DNA from: Rubrobacter sp.
GTDB taxonomy: Bacteria > Actinomycetota > Rubrobacteria > Rubrobacterales > Rubrobacteraceae
Assembly (NCBI GenBank): GCA_016781705.1
Contig: JADDPV010000166.1
Span: forward strand, 1 to 8,002
Length of the DNA: 8,002 nucleotides
Direction of reading: 5' to 3'
Below the pieces are notes generated by a model, which saw only the letters and a list, made by a program, of their open reading frames with translations, had not been told where the DNA came from and searched no databases. Shown piece by piece: positions 1 through 5,342 of the stretch. A program made the translations under genes and the position numbers. Position 1 is the first letter of the stretch, and each line of letters starts with the position of its first letter.

Positions 1-117
1 GCCTTGAGCGGCGCCGTCGCCGAGGCTCTCGACGCGGGCCTGTTCTCGACCCTGTTCTCCGGCCTCGCCGCGCTCCCCGCGGCCGCCGACCCGTCCGTCG
101 CCCCGGAGTTCGTCTGA
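1..117 (+). CDS. C-terminal end of an unidentified protein (partial)
   Basis: An open frame runs from the window edge to a TGA at 115-117, giving the last 38 residues of a protein whose start lies outside. The tail is rich in Ala, Leu and Pro (for example AALPAAADPSVAPEFV) and shows no motif I recognise, so no function is offered. Nearly every codon ends in G or C, as expected for real coding sequence in this genome. The stop shares its last base with the ATG of the next gene (TGATG), a typical sign of translational coupling within one operon. That link to the next gene is the only functional hint. Confidence 0.6.
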   Translation, partial: ALSGAVAEALDAGLFSTLFSGLAALPAAADPSVAPEFV

Positions 118-896
118 TGAGCGGCCCCGCCGGTTCTTCGCCCTTCGTGGGGCTGAGGCTCGACCTCTCGGAGGAGGACGCGGGCTACGTGATGAGCGCG
201 CTCGAGCACCACCACTGGGCGCGAGGTTTCCTCCGGAGGGTCGACCCGGAGGCGAGGAGGCGCTTCTCGGACGCCGGCTGGGCCTATGGGGACCCGACCT
301 ACATGGGCGGCGCCCCCGAGCAGCTCTACGACTCCCAGCTCGACTCCGTGCTCGCCGCCGTCTTCCCAAGCCTTTCGGGGGAGGTCCTTATCGCCGTCGG
401 AGAAGAGATCGAGCCGGGCCTGATCCTCGACGCCGAAACCGGAGAACCCCTAGGGGACCCGGAGTACGGGCTGCCCGCCGTCGACTGGGTGGTGTTCGCC
501 CTCTTTCGCGGACGGACGCCCGCCGATATCAACGAGTTCGAGCGCGGCCTAAGACTCTCCATGCCCGAGCGCGAGATCTTCCGCCGCCGCGTCGACGAGC
601 CCGCCGACCGCCACAACGCAGTCCTGGTCATCGACGCCCAATGGGGCCCGGACGAGACCATCTACTACGAGCTCTTCGAGGGCCTGATCAAGGCCCGCGA
701 GGCGCTCGACAAGGAGGAGGAACGCCCACGTGCTGAGCGAAACAGCAGCAGGCGTCGACGAGAGGCGCGTAAGGCGCTTGGAGAAGGGCCTCGAGGTCAG
801 GCTCGAGGACGAGGGCGCGGGCTCGCCGCCCTCCGCTCCTCCCCTTCCTGCAACCCTCCTCCCCAACTCACCCACCACCGCCAACTCCCACTCTAG
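117..896 (+). CDS. Hypothetical protein; true coding likely ends or shifts frame near 720-735
   Basis: The ATG start overlaps the previous stop by one base. As read, the protein has 259 residues. Residues 1-200 are acidic and well mixed, with a hydrophobic stretch around VDWVVFALF and no signal peptide or TM helix. I recognise no family. Codons up to about base 722 end mostly in G or C. After the polypurine run at 711-722 this frame changes character: third positions become rich in A and T, and the product turns into Arg-rich and then Ser/Pro-rich sequence. At the same place another frame (see 730-945) takes up the G/C-ending codon pattern. I therefore trust the first ~200 residues and doubt the last ~58. 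A frameshift (natural, programmed or a sequencing error) or a real long overlap would explain this. The gene probably belongs to the operon of the partial upstream gene. Confidence 0.6.
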   Translation: MSGPAGSSPFVGLRLDLSEEDAGYVMSALEHHHWARGFLRRVDPEARRRFSDAGWAYGDPTYMGGAPEQLYDSQLDSVLAAVFPSLSGEVLIAVGEEIEPGLILDAETGEPLGDPEYGLPAVDWVVFALFRGRTPADINEFERGLRLSMPEREIFRRRVDEPADRHNAVLVIDAQWGPDETIYYELFEGLIKAREALDKEEERPRAERNSSRRRREARKALGEGPRGQARGRGRGLAALRSSPSCNPPPQLTHHRQLPL

Positions 897-945
897 TGGA
901 CCTACCCGCGCGTCGCTTCCCACCGTACTGAAATGCCGGGTATAA
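730..945 (+). CDS. Possible small hypothetical protein, GTG start, or the continuation of the preceding gene
   Basis: GTG at 730 follows an excellent ribosome-binding site, AAGGAGGAGG at 711-720, with 9 bases between. The 71-residue frame opens with an acidic/basic stretch (residues 1-31, including VDERRVRRLEKGLEVRLEDE) that could be helical. Its codons end in G or C far more often than those of the overlapping frame over the same bases. The second half is a Pro/Ser/Thr-rich tail encoded by a C-rich pyrimidine tract (about 832-895) and has weak coding character. The TAA stop (943-945) lies inside the TATAAT box of the next promoter, so the 3' part of the frame doubles as promoter DNA. Two readings fit: a short overlapping gene, or the displaced C-terminus of the 117-896 gene after a frameshift. 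No function can be assigned. Confidence 0.4.
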   Translation: MLSETAAGVDERRVRRLEKGLEVRLEDEGAGSPPSAPPLPATLLPNSPTTANSHSSGPTRASLPTVLKCRV

Positions 946-946
946 T
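917..946 (+). promoter_or_regulatory. Sigma70-type promoter for the 992-4771 gene cluster
   Basis: A perfect -10 hexamer, TATAAT, lies at 941-946. TTCCCA at 917-922 matches TTGACA at four of six positions, and the spacer is 18 bases. AT-rich hexamers are rare in this GC-rich sequence, which makes the match more convincing. Transcription would start around 952-955, about 40 bases upstream of the ATG at 992, which has a strong ribosome-binding site. The expected start falls inside the palindrome at 951-970. Confidence 0.7.
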
Positions 947-950
947 CTTC

Positions 951-970
951 GGCGTGTGAGTTCACACGCC
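951..970. promoter_or_regulatory. Perfect 9-2-9 palindrome at the transcription start; probable operator
   Basis: GGCGTGTGA and TCACACGCC are exact reverse complements separated by GT. The palindrome starts four bases after the TATAAT box and covers the expected +1, the usual place for a repressor operator. The core TGTGA/TCACA half-sites resemble those of CRP-family sites, but the spacer is 2 bases rather than 6, so a CRP/GlxR-type protein is not a straightforward fit. It could alternatively act as a 5' hairpin in the mRNA. Confidence 0.6.
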
Positions 971-991
971 CGGCCAGGAGGAGGGCCCTAG

Positions 992-1678
992 ATGGACTTC
1001 GACACCGGGAACGGCGGTTTTTCGGGCCGCGGAGGCGAGCCCCGGGTCGGCGGCGGCCTCTTCGGCGGCGACACCTCCAGTCCGGGCGTCGGGGCGGAGG
1101 GCAGTTGGTGGGTCAGGTTCTTCGGCGGGGGGACGCCCGACCGCGCCCGGCGCATGCGCGACGCCGAGGCCCGGGCCAACGGGGCGGCTTTCAGGATCCC
1201 CGGCGGCGCCCGCAAGGACGTCCTCGTGAGCCTCGCCGTCGCCGTCTGGAAAGCCGGCCACTACGACCCCAAGGCGGCGCTCGCCGAGGTGCGCGGCCAC
1301 GACATCCCCCACACGGCCGAAGGAGAGGCCAAGCTCGTGCGCGCGCTCTCGCGCACCTCGATGCCCGTCATCGAGCACGTCCTCGGCCCCCGCGTCTGCG
1401 ACAAGCGCGTCGTCGTCGAGGGCCACCTCGCGGGGTCCGCCAGGACCGCCCTCGAGCGCTTGGGCGCGGAGGTCGAGGAGCTCTCCGTGGACGACGAGAA
1501 GCGCTACATCGACATGACGCCCCTCATCTTCGTGGTCGCCGCCGTCGCGATGGGCGCCAGGTACATATCCCTCGGCCTCGACAACCAGCAGCTCTACATC
1601 CTCGCCGGCCTCGTCTTCGCCCTGATGTACGGCCTCAGGCCCTTCTTCTTCAAGATGCAGCGACCGCAGGGGAGTTAG
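992..1678 (+). CDS. Uncharacterised membrane protein with two C-terminal TM helices
   Basis: The ATG at 992 follows a strong ribosome-binding site, AGGAGGAGGG (976-985), six bases upstream. The protein has 228 residues. Residues 1-50 are Gly-rich and low in complexity. Residues 50-170 form a soluble, mixed-charge region with no family I recognise. Two hydrophobic segments follow, about 176-194 (TPLIFVVAAVAMGARYISL) and 200-219 (QLYILAGLVFALMYGLRPFF), joined by a short polar turn, so the protein is probably a helical hairpin anchor. There is no signal peptide. It is the first gene after the promoter/palindrome and leads the cluster that continues into the YdjM-nuclease fusion. The next gene is in the same reading frame, separated by a single TAG. 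Codon use fits a real gene; function is unknown. Confidence 0.75.
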   Translation: MDFDTGNGGFSGRGGEPRVGGGLFGGDTSSPGVGAEGSWWVRFFGGGTPDRARRMRDAEARANGAAFRIPGGARKDVLVSLAVAVWKAGHYDPKAALAEVRGHDIPHTAEGEAKLVRALSRTSMPVIEHVLGPRVCDKRVVVEGHLAGSARTALERLGAEVEELSVDDEKRYIDMTPLIFVVAAVAMGARYISLGLDNQQLYILAGLVFALMYGLRPFFFKMQRPQGS

Positions 1679-1705
1679 CACGACGACCGAAAGCGCCTCA
1701 AGTCG

Positions 1706-2680
1706 TTGCGGGTGATGACGCACCTGATCTTCGCCGAGTCCAGTTGGTTCGTCACCTCGGCCATGTTCGACATCCACTACGAGATCCCCTCCCTGATCGT
1801 CGTCGCCGCCGCCTCCCTCCTCCCCGACGCCGACTACCCCAAGTCCTACACCGGCCGGATGCTCGGCTCCCTCTCCCACGAGCTCAACCGCTTCTTCGGC
1901 CACCGCACCTTCCTCCACTCCTGGCTCGCCTGGTTCCTCGTGACCCTAACCCTCGGAGCACCGCTCTGGTGGTTCTTCGAACGCCCGGCTCCCGCCGTGG
2001 CCGTCCTCGTCGGCTACGGCTCCCACATCCTCGCCGACATGATGACCGTCGGCGGCGTCCTCTTCTTCTGGCCCAGTCGAGCGATAGCCGTCTTCCCAGG
2101 CCGCGACGAGTACCGCGTGGTCTCGGGCGGCACCTCCGAGCGCGTCTTCGTGGGCTTCGCCATCGCCTTCGCCCTCCTCTTCTACCCCGTCTCCCGCGTC
2201 GGCTTCGACGGGCTCATCTACCGCATGGGCGGCGCCGACACCCCCTACGCCACCATCGCCGAAGTCACCGACGGCGATACCCTCATCGTGGACACCCAGG
2301 GCCAGACCACCCCCATAAGGCTCATCGGCGTGGACACCCCCGAAACCGTAGCGCCCGACGAACCCGTCGGATGCTTCGGCCCCGAAGCATCCGACTACTC
2401 CAAAAAGACCCTCACCCCCGGCCGCGTCGTCAGGCTCGAGGTCCCCCGGATCGGAGACTCCGAGGACGCCTACGGCCGCACCCTCGCCTACGTCTACACC
2501 GACGACGACGGCGACGGTACCTACGACCACCCCTTCAACGAGGACCTCCTCCGGCTCGGGCTCGCCCGGCCCACCACCTTCGCCCACACCTACTCCCGCC
2601 GCTACGAAAACATAGCCGACGCCGCCCGCGACGAAGACGTCGGGCTCTGGGCCAAGTGCCCGGAGGACGTCGGACCGTGA
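1706..2680 (+). CDS. YdjM-like membrane metal-dependent hydrolase fused to a thermonuclease (SNase) domain
   Basis: Residue numbers are from the TTG at 1706 (324 aa). GTG at 1712 and ATG at 1715 are equally possible starts, and none has a good ribosome-binding site. Residues 1-167 match the YdjM/DUF457 family of membrane metal-dependent hydrolases: LLPDADYPKS (38-47), GHRTFLHSW (65-73) and the helix GYGSHILADMMTVGGVLFFW (103-122) give the conserved His/Asp set, with hydrophobic segments near 69-91, 97-122 and 146-167. Residues 181-322 are a complete staphylococcal-nuclease fold: DGDT (189-192), then Arg205, Asp210, Thr211 and Glu213 in RLIGVDTPE, and Arg258 in DAYGRTLAYVY. These correspond to the catalytic and Ca-binding residues of the Staphylococcus enzyme, so nuclease activity is expected. 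An acidic insert DDDGDGTYD (266-274) precedes the NEDLLRLGLA helix. E. coli YdjM is a LexA-regulated inner-membrane protein, so a DNA-damage or nucleic-acid role is a guess. The side of the membrane carrying the nuclease cannot be decided here. Confidence 0.88.
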   Translation: MRVMTHLIFAESSWFVTSAMFDIHYEIPSLIVVAAASLLPDADYPKSYTGRMLGSLSHELNRFFGHRTFLHSWLAWFLVTLTLGAPLWWFFERPAPAVAVLVGYGSHILADMMTVGGVLFFWPSRAIAVFPGRDEYRVVSGGTSERVFVGFAIAFALLFYPVSRVGFDGLIYRMGGADTPYATIAEVTDGDTLIVDTQGQTTPIRLIGVDTPETVAPDEPVGCFGPEASDYSKKTLTPGRVVRLEVPRIGDSEDAYGRTLAYVYTDDDGDGTYDHPFNEDLLRLGLARPTTFAHTYSRRYENIADAARDEDVGLWAKCPEDVGP

Positions 2681-2709
2681 ACGCCCCCCGAAGCCGCCCA
2701 CGACACAAC

Positions 2710-2715
2710 AGGAGG
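2710..2715 (+). promoter_or_regulatory. Ribosome-binding site that selects the TTG start of the histidine kinase
   Basis: AGGAGG lies 8 bases before TTG at 2724 and 20 bases before the in-frame ATG at 2736. The spacing favours the TTG. Either start keeps the N-terminal hydrophobic segment. Confidence 0.65.
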
Positions 2716-2723
2716 CCCAACCC

Positions 2724-4025
2724 TTGCTGACAGCCATGCTCCTCCTCCTGCTGGCCGCCATCCTCGCCTTCGCCGTCCGGGCCGGCCTCGCGCGCCGGCG
2801 CGCCGAGAAAGCCCTCAAGGAGAGCCGCCAACGCTTCGAGCGCGCCTTCACCCACGCCCCCATCGGCATGGCGCTCGTCGCCCCCGACGGCTCCTGTCTC
2901 GACGCCAACCTCGCCCTGTGCGAGCTCGTCGGCTACGACCGCGACGAGCTCCTCCTGCGCGACTTCCAGTCCATCACCCACCCCGACGACCTGGAGGCCG
3001 ACCTCCACCACGTCCGCATGCTCCTCGCCGGCGAGGTCCCCGCCTACCAGCTCGAGAAACGCTACCTCCGCAAGTCCGGCGAAACCGTCTGGATCCTCCT
3101 CTCCGCCTCCCTCGTCCGCGACCTCCTCCACGGCTCTCCCCTGTACTTCGTAGCCCAGATCCAGGACATCACCGACCGAAAGGAGGCCGAACGACACATC
3201 CGCCACCTCAACCTCACCCTTGAAGAACGCGTGGTCCTGCGAACCGAACAACTGGCCGAACGCGAACGACAGCTCGAAACCCTCGTCGGCAAGCTCCTCG
3301 CCGCCCAGGAGGAAGAACGCCGCCGCGTCGCCTACGAGGTCCACGACGGCCCGACCCAACTCCTCATAGCCACCCACCAGCTCCTCCAGGCCTTCGCCGA
3401 GGACCACCCCCCCGGCGCCACCGTCGCCCCCGGCGCCCTCGACCGCCCCCTACAGCTCGCCCAACGCGCCGTAAAGGAGGCCCGCCACATCATCGAGAAC
3501 CTGCGCCCCACCGCCCTCGACGACTTCGGCCTCGCCGCCGCCCTCCGCTTCCTCGTCGAAGAGCTCCGCGACGAAGGATGGGACGCCACCTACGACGAAG
3601 GGGACCTCGGCGACCAGCGCCTCGCCCCCGAGCTCGAGACCGCCCTCTACCGCGTCGCCCAGGAGGCCATCAACAACGTCCGCAAGCACGCAGCCACCAA
3701 CCGCGCCGCCCTCTCCCTCTCCCGCGTCGCCAACAGGGCGAGCGAAGCCGGCCAACCCAACGGCAAGACCCCGCGCGTCCGCCTCGAAGTCCGCGACTGG
3801 GGCCGCGGCTTCGACGCCGCCGACGATCCCCGCCGCGGCCCGGGGGCAGCCGGTCCCGGTACCCGCGTGGGCCTCTCCGGGATGCGCGAGCGCCTCGCCC
3901 TCCTCGACGGGACCCTCCTCGTCGAGAGCAAACCCGGCAAAGGCACCAGCCTTATCGCCGAGCTCCCCCTCCCCCCCGAAGCCCCAACAGACGACGAAGC
4001 CATGCGAAAGGTGCACACTTCTTGA
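2724..4025 (+). CDS. PAS-domain sensor histidine kinase, NarL/HPK7 type
   Basis: This protein of 433 residues starts at TTG. Residues 5-20 are one hydrophobic helix (LLLLLAAILAFAV), giving a simple membrane anchor without a periplasmic domain. A PAS domain spans about 34-150, with FERAFTHAPIGMALV at its start, ITHPDD in the middle and a typical end VAQIQDITDRKEAE. A coiled coil (about 155-195) leads to the HisKA_3 dimerisation box ERRRVAYEVHDGPTQLL, where His207 is the expected phosphorylation site. The HATPase domain has an N box (EAINNVRKHA, 314-323), a DWGRGFD motif (358-364) and GLSGMRERLALLDG, so the kinase looks intact. With a single anchor and one cytoplasmic PAS, it probably senses an internal or membrane-linked signal; no cofactor-binding residue is obvious. 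The gene overlaps the response regulator by four bases, so the two almost certainly form a cognate pair. It lies 43 bases after the nuclease-fusion gene and may share its transcript. Confidence 0.93.
   Translation: MLTAMLLLLLAAILAFAVRAGLARRRAEKALKESRQRFERAFTHAPIGMALVAPDGSCLDANLALCELVGYDRDELLLRDFQSITHPDDLEADLHHVRMLLAGEVPAYQLEKRYLRKSGETVWILLSASLVRDLLHGSPLYFVAQIQDITDRKEAERHIRHLNLTLEERVVLRTEQLAERERQLETLVGKLLAAQEEERRRVAYEVHDGPTQLLIATHQLLQAFAEDHPPGATVAPGALDRPLQLAQRAVKEARHIIENLRPTALDDFGLAAALRFLVEELRDEGWDATYDEGDLGDQRLAPELETALYRVAQEAINNVRKHAATNRAALSLSRVANRASEAGQPNGKTPRVRLEVRDWGRGFDAADDPRRGPGAAGPGTRVGLSGMRERLALLDGTLLVESKPGKGTSLIAELPLPPEAPTDDEAMRKVHTS
4006..4013 (+). promoter_or_regulatory. Ribosome-binding site for the response regulator
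   Basis: GAAAGGTG inside the end of the kinase gene lies 8 bases before the TTG at 4022. It is the best support for that start, since no ATG or GTG in the right frame lies between the kinase tail and the conserved receiver-domain beginning. Confidence 0.5.
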
Positions 4026-4771
4026 AAGGCTCCGACGCAACCGCCGACAAGACCCTGGTAATCGCCGACGATCACGCCCTCGTCCGCGAAGGCATCCGAA
4101 CCATGCTGGCCCGCGAAACCGACCTCCGGGTCGTCGCCGAGGCCGAGAACGGCTACCAGGCCGTCGAGCTCTGCCGCGCCCACGCCCCCGACCTCGTCCT
4201 CATGGACGTCCGCATGCCCGGCATGGACGGCCTCCAGGCCACCCGCCGCGTGAAAGCCGCCTCCCCCCGGACCGCCGTCCTCATCGTGACCACCCACGAG
4301 TCCGTCGACTACCTCCTCGAAGCCATCCGCAACGGCGCCGCCGGCTACGTCCTCAAAGAGAGCACCCGCGCCGAGCTCGTAGGCGCCGTCCGCAAGGTCC
4401 TCTCCGGCGACTCTCCCCTCAACCCCAACCTCGCCATGCGGCTACTCCAAAGACTCTCCCACGACGCTCCCGAACAAGAAGCTACCGAACCCCGGCGATC
4501 CGAGCGCGAGGCCATCCCGGACGACCCTAACGCCCAGCGAAGCCGCCACGCGCTCACCCCGCGCGAGATCGAGGTCATAGAAGCCCTGTGCGAGGGCGCT
4601 ACCAACCGCCAGATCGCCCACGCCCTCCACATCTCGCTCTCCACCATCAAGAACCACCTCGAACGCATCAACCAGAAGCTCGGCGTCTCCGACCGCACCC
4701 AGGCCGCCGTCCGCGCCATCGAGCTCGGCCTCGTCCGCCCGGGTGGCCGCTCCCGAAAAAGGGCCATCTGA
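4022..4771 (+). CDS. LuxR/NarL-family response regulator
   Basis: From TTG at 4022 the protein has 249 residues. The receiver domain (about 10-128) has the acidic pair Asp16-Asp17, the phosphorylation site Asp62 in DLVLMDVRMPGMDG, Thr90/Thr91 in LIVTTHE and Lys112 in GYVLKES, so all switch residues are present. The LuxR-type helix-turn-helix lies at about 178-240 (LTPREIEVIEALCEGATNRQIA, then SLSTIKNHLERINQKLGV). The linker between the domains (about 143-177) is long, polar and charged, and a basic tail (GGRSRKRAI) ends the protein; both make it longer than most NarL-type regulators. TTGA overlap with the kinase stop indicates translational coupling and a cognate partner. Its DNA targets are unknown. 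The palindrome at 951-970 and the leader before 4908 are candidates, without direct evidence. Confidence 0.93.
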   Translation: MKGSDATADKTLVIADDHALVREGIRTMLARETDLRVVAEAENGYQAVELCRAHAPDLVLMDVRMPGMDGLQATRRVKAASPRTAVLIVTTHESVDYLLEAIRNGAAGYVLKESTRAELVGAVRKVLSGDSPLNPNLAMRLLQRLSHDAPEQEATEPRRSEREAIPDDPNAQRSRHALTPREIEVIEALCEGATNRQIAHALHISLSTIKNHLERINQKLGVSDRTQAAVRAIELGLVRPGGRSRKRAI

Positions 4772-4790
4772 CCCCCCGAAAGGGGCCATC
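4752..4790 (+). repeat. Two near-identical hairpin units across the response regulator stop codon
   Basis: CCCGAAAAAGGGCCATC (4752-4768) and CCCGAAAGGGGCCATC (4775-4790) are direct near-repeats about 23 bases apart. Each can form a small stem: CCC/GGG in the first, and CCCC/GGGG with a GAAA loop in the second (4774-4785). The first lies within the last codons of the regulator, the second just past its TGA. There is no U-tract, so if this is a terminator it is weak or of a non-classical type. An mRNA 3'-end protective role is equally possible. Confidence 0.45.
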
Positions 4791-4795
4791 CGGCC

Positions 4796-4826
4796 TCTAC
4801 ACCGCGCCTCCCGCCCCCCAGATAAT
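4796..4826 (+). promoter_or_regulatory. Weak candidate promoter before the lipase cluster
   Basis: GATAAT at 4821-4826 differs from the consensus -10 at one position. TCTACA at 4796-4801 matches TTGACA at four of six positions, but the spacer is 19 bases. It is the only AT-rich hexamer in the gap between the regulator and the gene at 4908. A start near 4833 would give a leader of about 75 bases. The evidence is modest. Confidence 0.3.
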
Positions 4827-4835
4827 CCACCCGTA

Positions 4836-4907
4836 GGGGCCGCGGTTCTTTGCCCGACGGGGCAGGGTCCCAAGCCCCAGGACCACTCGCAGAGCGACGG
4901 GGGCTTT
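4836..4907 (+). other. Leader region with mutually exclusive short stems
   Basis: This stretch before the ATG at 4908 holds several complementary segments. TGCCC/GGGCA (4851-4855 with 4860-4864) closes a GACG loop. GGGGC at 4859-4863 can instead pair with GCCCC at 4874-4878. GGTCC at 4866-4870 pairs with GGACC at 4880-4884. TCGC/GCGA (4887-4890 with 4894-4897) sits close to the start. The first two cannot form together, so a regulatory switch is possible. I recognise no known riboswitch class, and short GC stems arise easily by chance at this composition. Confidence 0.3.
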
Positions 4908-5342
4908 ATGGCACACAACACCACCACCACCCACCGCCGGGGGGCGCGCCAGGCGATCCGCGACAGCGTCAGCTTCGTCCTTCGCGCCTCCGCCCTCTTC
5001 CTCCTCGCCAAGAGCGCCTACCTCGTCATCCTCGCCGTAACCCTCGTCTTCGTCGGCACCCTCCTCACCACCGAGAGCCTCGCCGACTTCGAGCAGCGCG
5101 CCATGACCCGCCTGTTCGTCCTCGCCGCCCTCGACACCCTCATCGGCGCCCGCCTAATCTCCCGCGCCCGCGGCGAAGCCACAGCCCGGGCCGAAGCCCC
5201 GGCCGACCACGAGCCGGCCGTCTCCGAGACCACCGCCCCCTTCTTGCGCGGCTTGCCCCGCGTCCCCGAGCGGGCTATCCGGCGGCGCCGCGGGATATCC
5301 CGGCCTTGGATCCCCACCACCACCGACAGGAGGAGCGCATAA
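4908..5342 (+). CDS. Small uncharacterised membrane protein
   Basis: From ATG at 4908 the protein has 144 residues. The frame is open further upstream, but that part has no better start. The ribosome-binding site is poor (a run of Gs at 4899-4903), which fits control through the structured leader. The N-terminus is polar and basic (MAHNTTTTHRRGARQ). A long hydrophobic helix spans about 29-53 (ALFLLAKSAYLVILAVTLVFVGTLL) and a shorter one about 69-84, giving probably two TM segments. The C-terminal third is charged and Arg-rich (AIRRRRG). No family is recognised. Its TAA shares a base with the ATG of the lipase-like gene (TAATG), so the two should be co-translated and may work together, for example as an anchor or partner. 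Confidence 0.7.
   Translation: MAHNTTTTHRRGARQAIRDSVSFVLRASALFLLAKSAYLVILAVTLVFVGTLLTTESLADFEQRAMTRLFVLAALDTLIGARLISRARGEATARAEAPADHEPAVSETTAPFLRGLPRVPERAIRRRRGISRPWIPTTTDRRSA

Noticed and set aside
832..895. C-rich pyrimidine tract as a special element
   Set aside because: It has some repetition of CCACC/CCTCC, but nothing regular enough to call a repeat; it is probably the weakly coding tail or spacer before the promoter.
951..970. CRP/GlxR binding site reading of the palindrome
   Set aside because: The half-sites match TGTGA/TCACA, but the spacer is 2 bases instead of 6, so the standard dimer would not fit; kept only as an unassigned operator.
962..1918. Long minus-strand open frame (318 codons)
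   Set aside because: It lies opposite well-supported + strand genes, is Gly/Val/Glu-rich low-complexity sequence typical of the reverse strand of GC-rich genes, and shows no motif.
1105..2730. 541-codon + strand frame
   Set aside because: It is almost pure Arg/Pro/His sequence and is the shifted reading of the two real genes at 992 and 1706, the second of which has clear YdjM and nuclease motifs.
3578..4021. Upstream extension of the response regulator frame
   Set aside because: It overlaps the kinase ATPase domain and translates to Arg/Pro-rich sequence; the receiver domain begins properly after TTG 4022.
4836..4907. Known riboswitch class (fluoride, c-di-GMP, cobalamin) in the leader
   Set aside because: No conserved core of these classes could be matched by eye; reported only as a structured leader.
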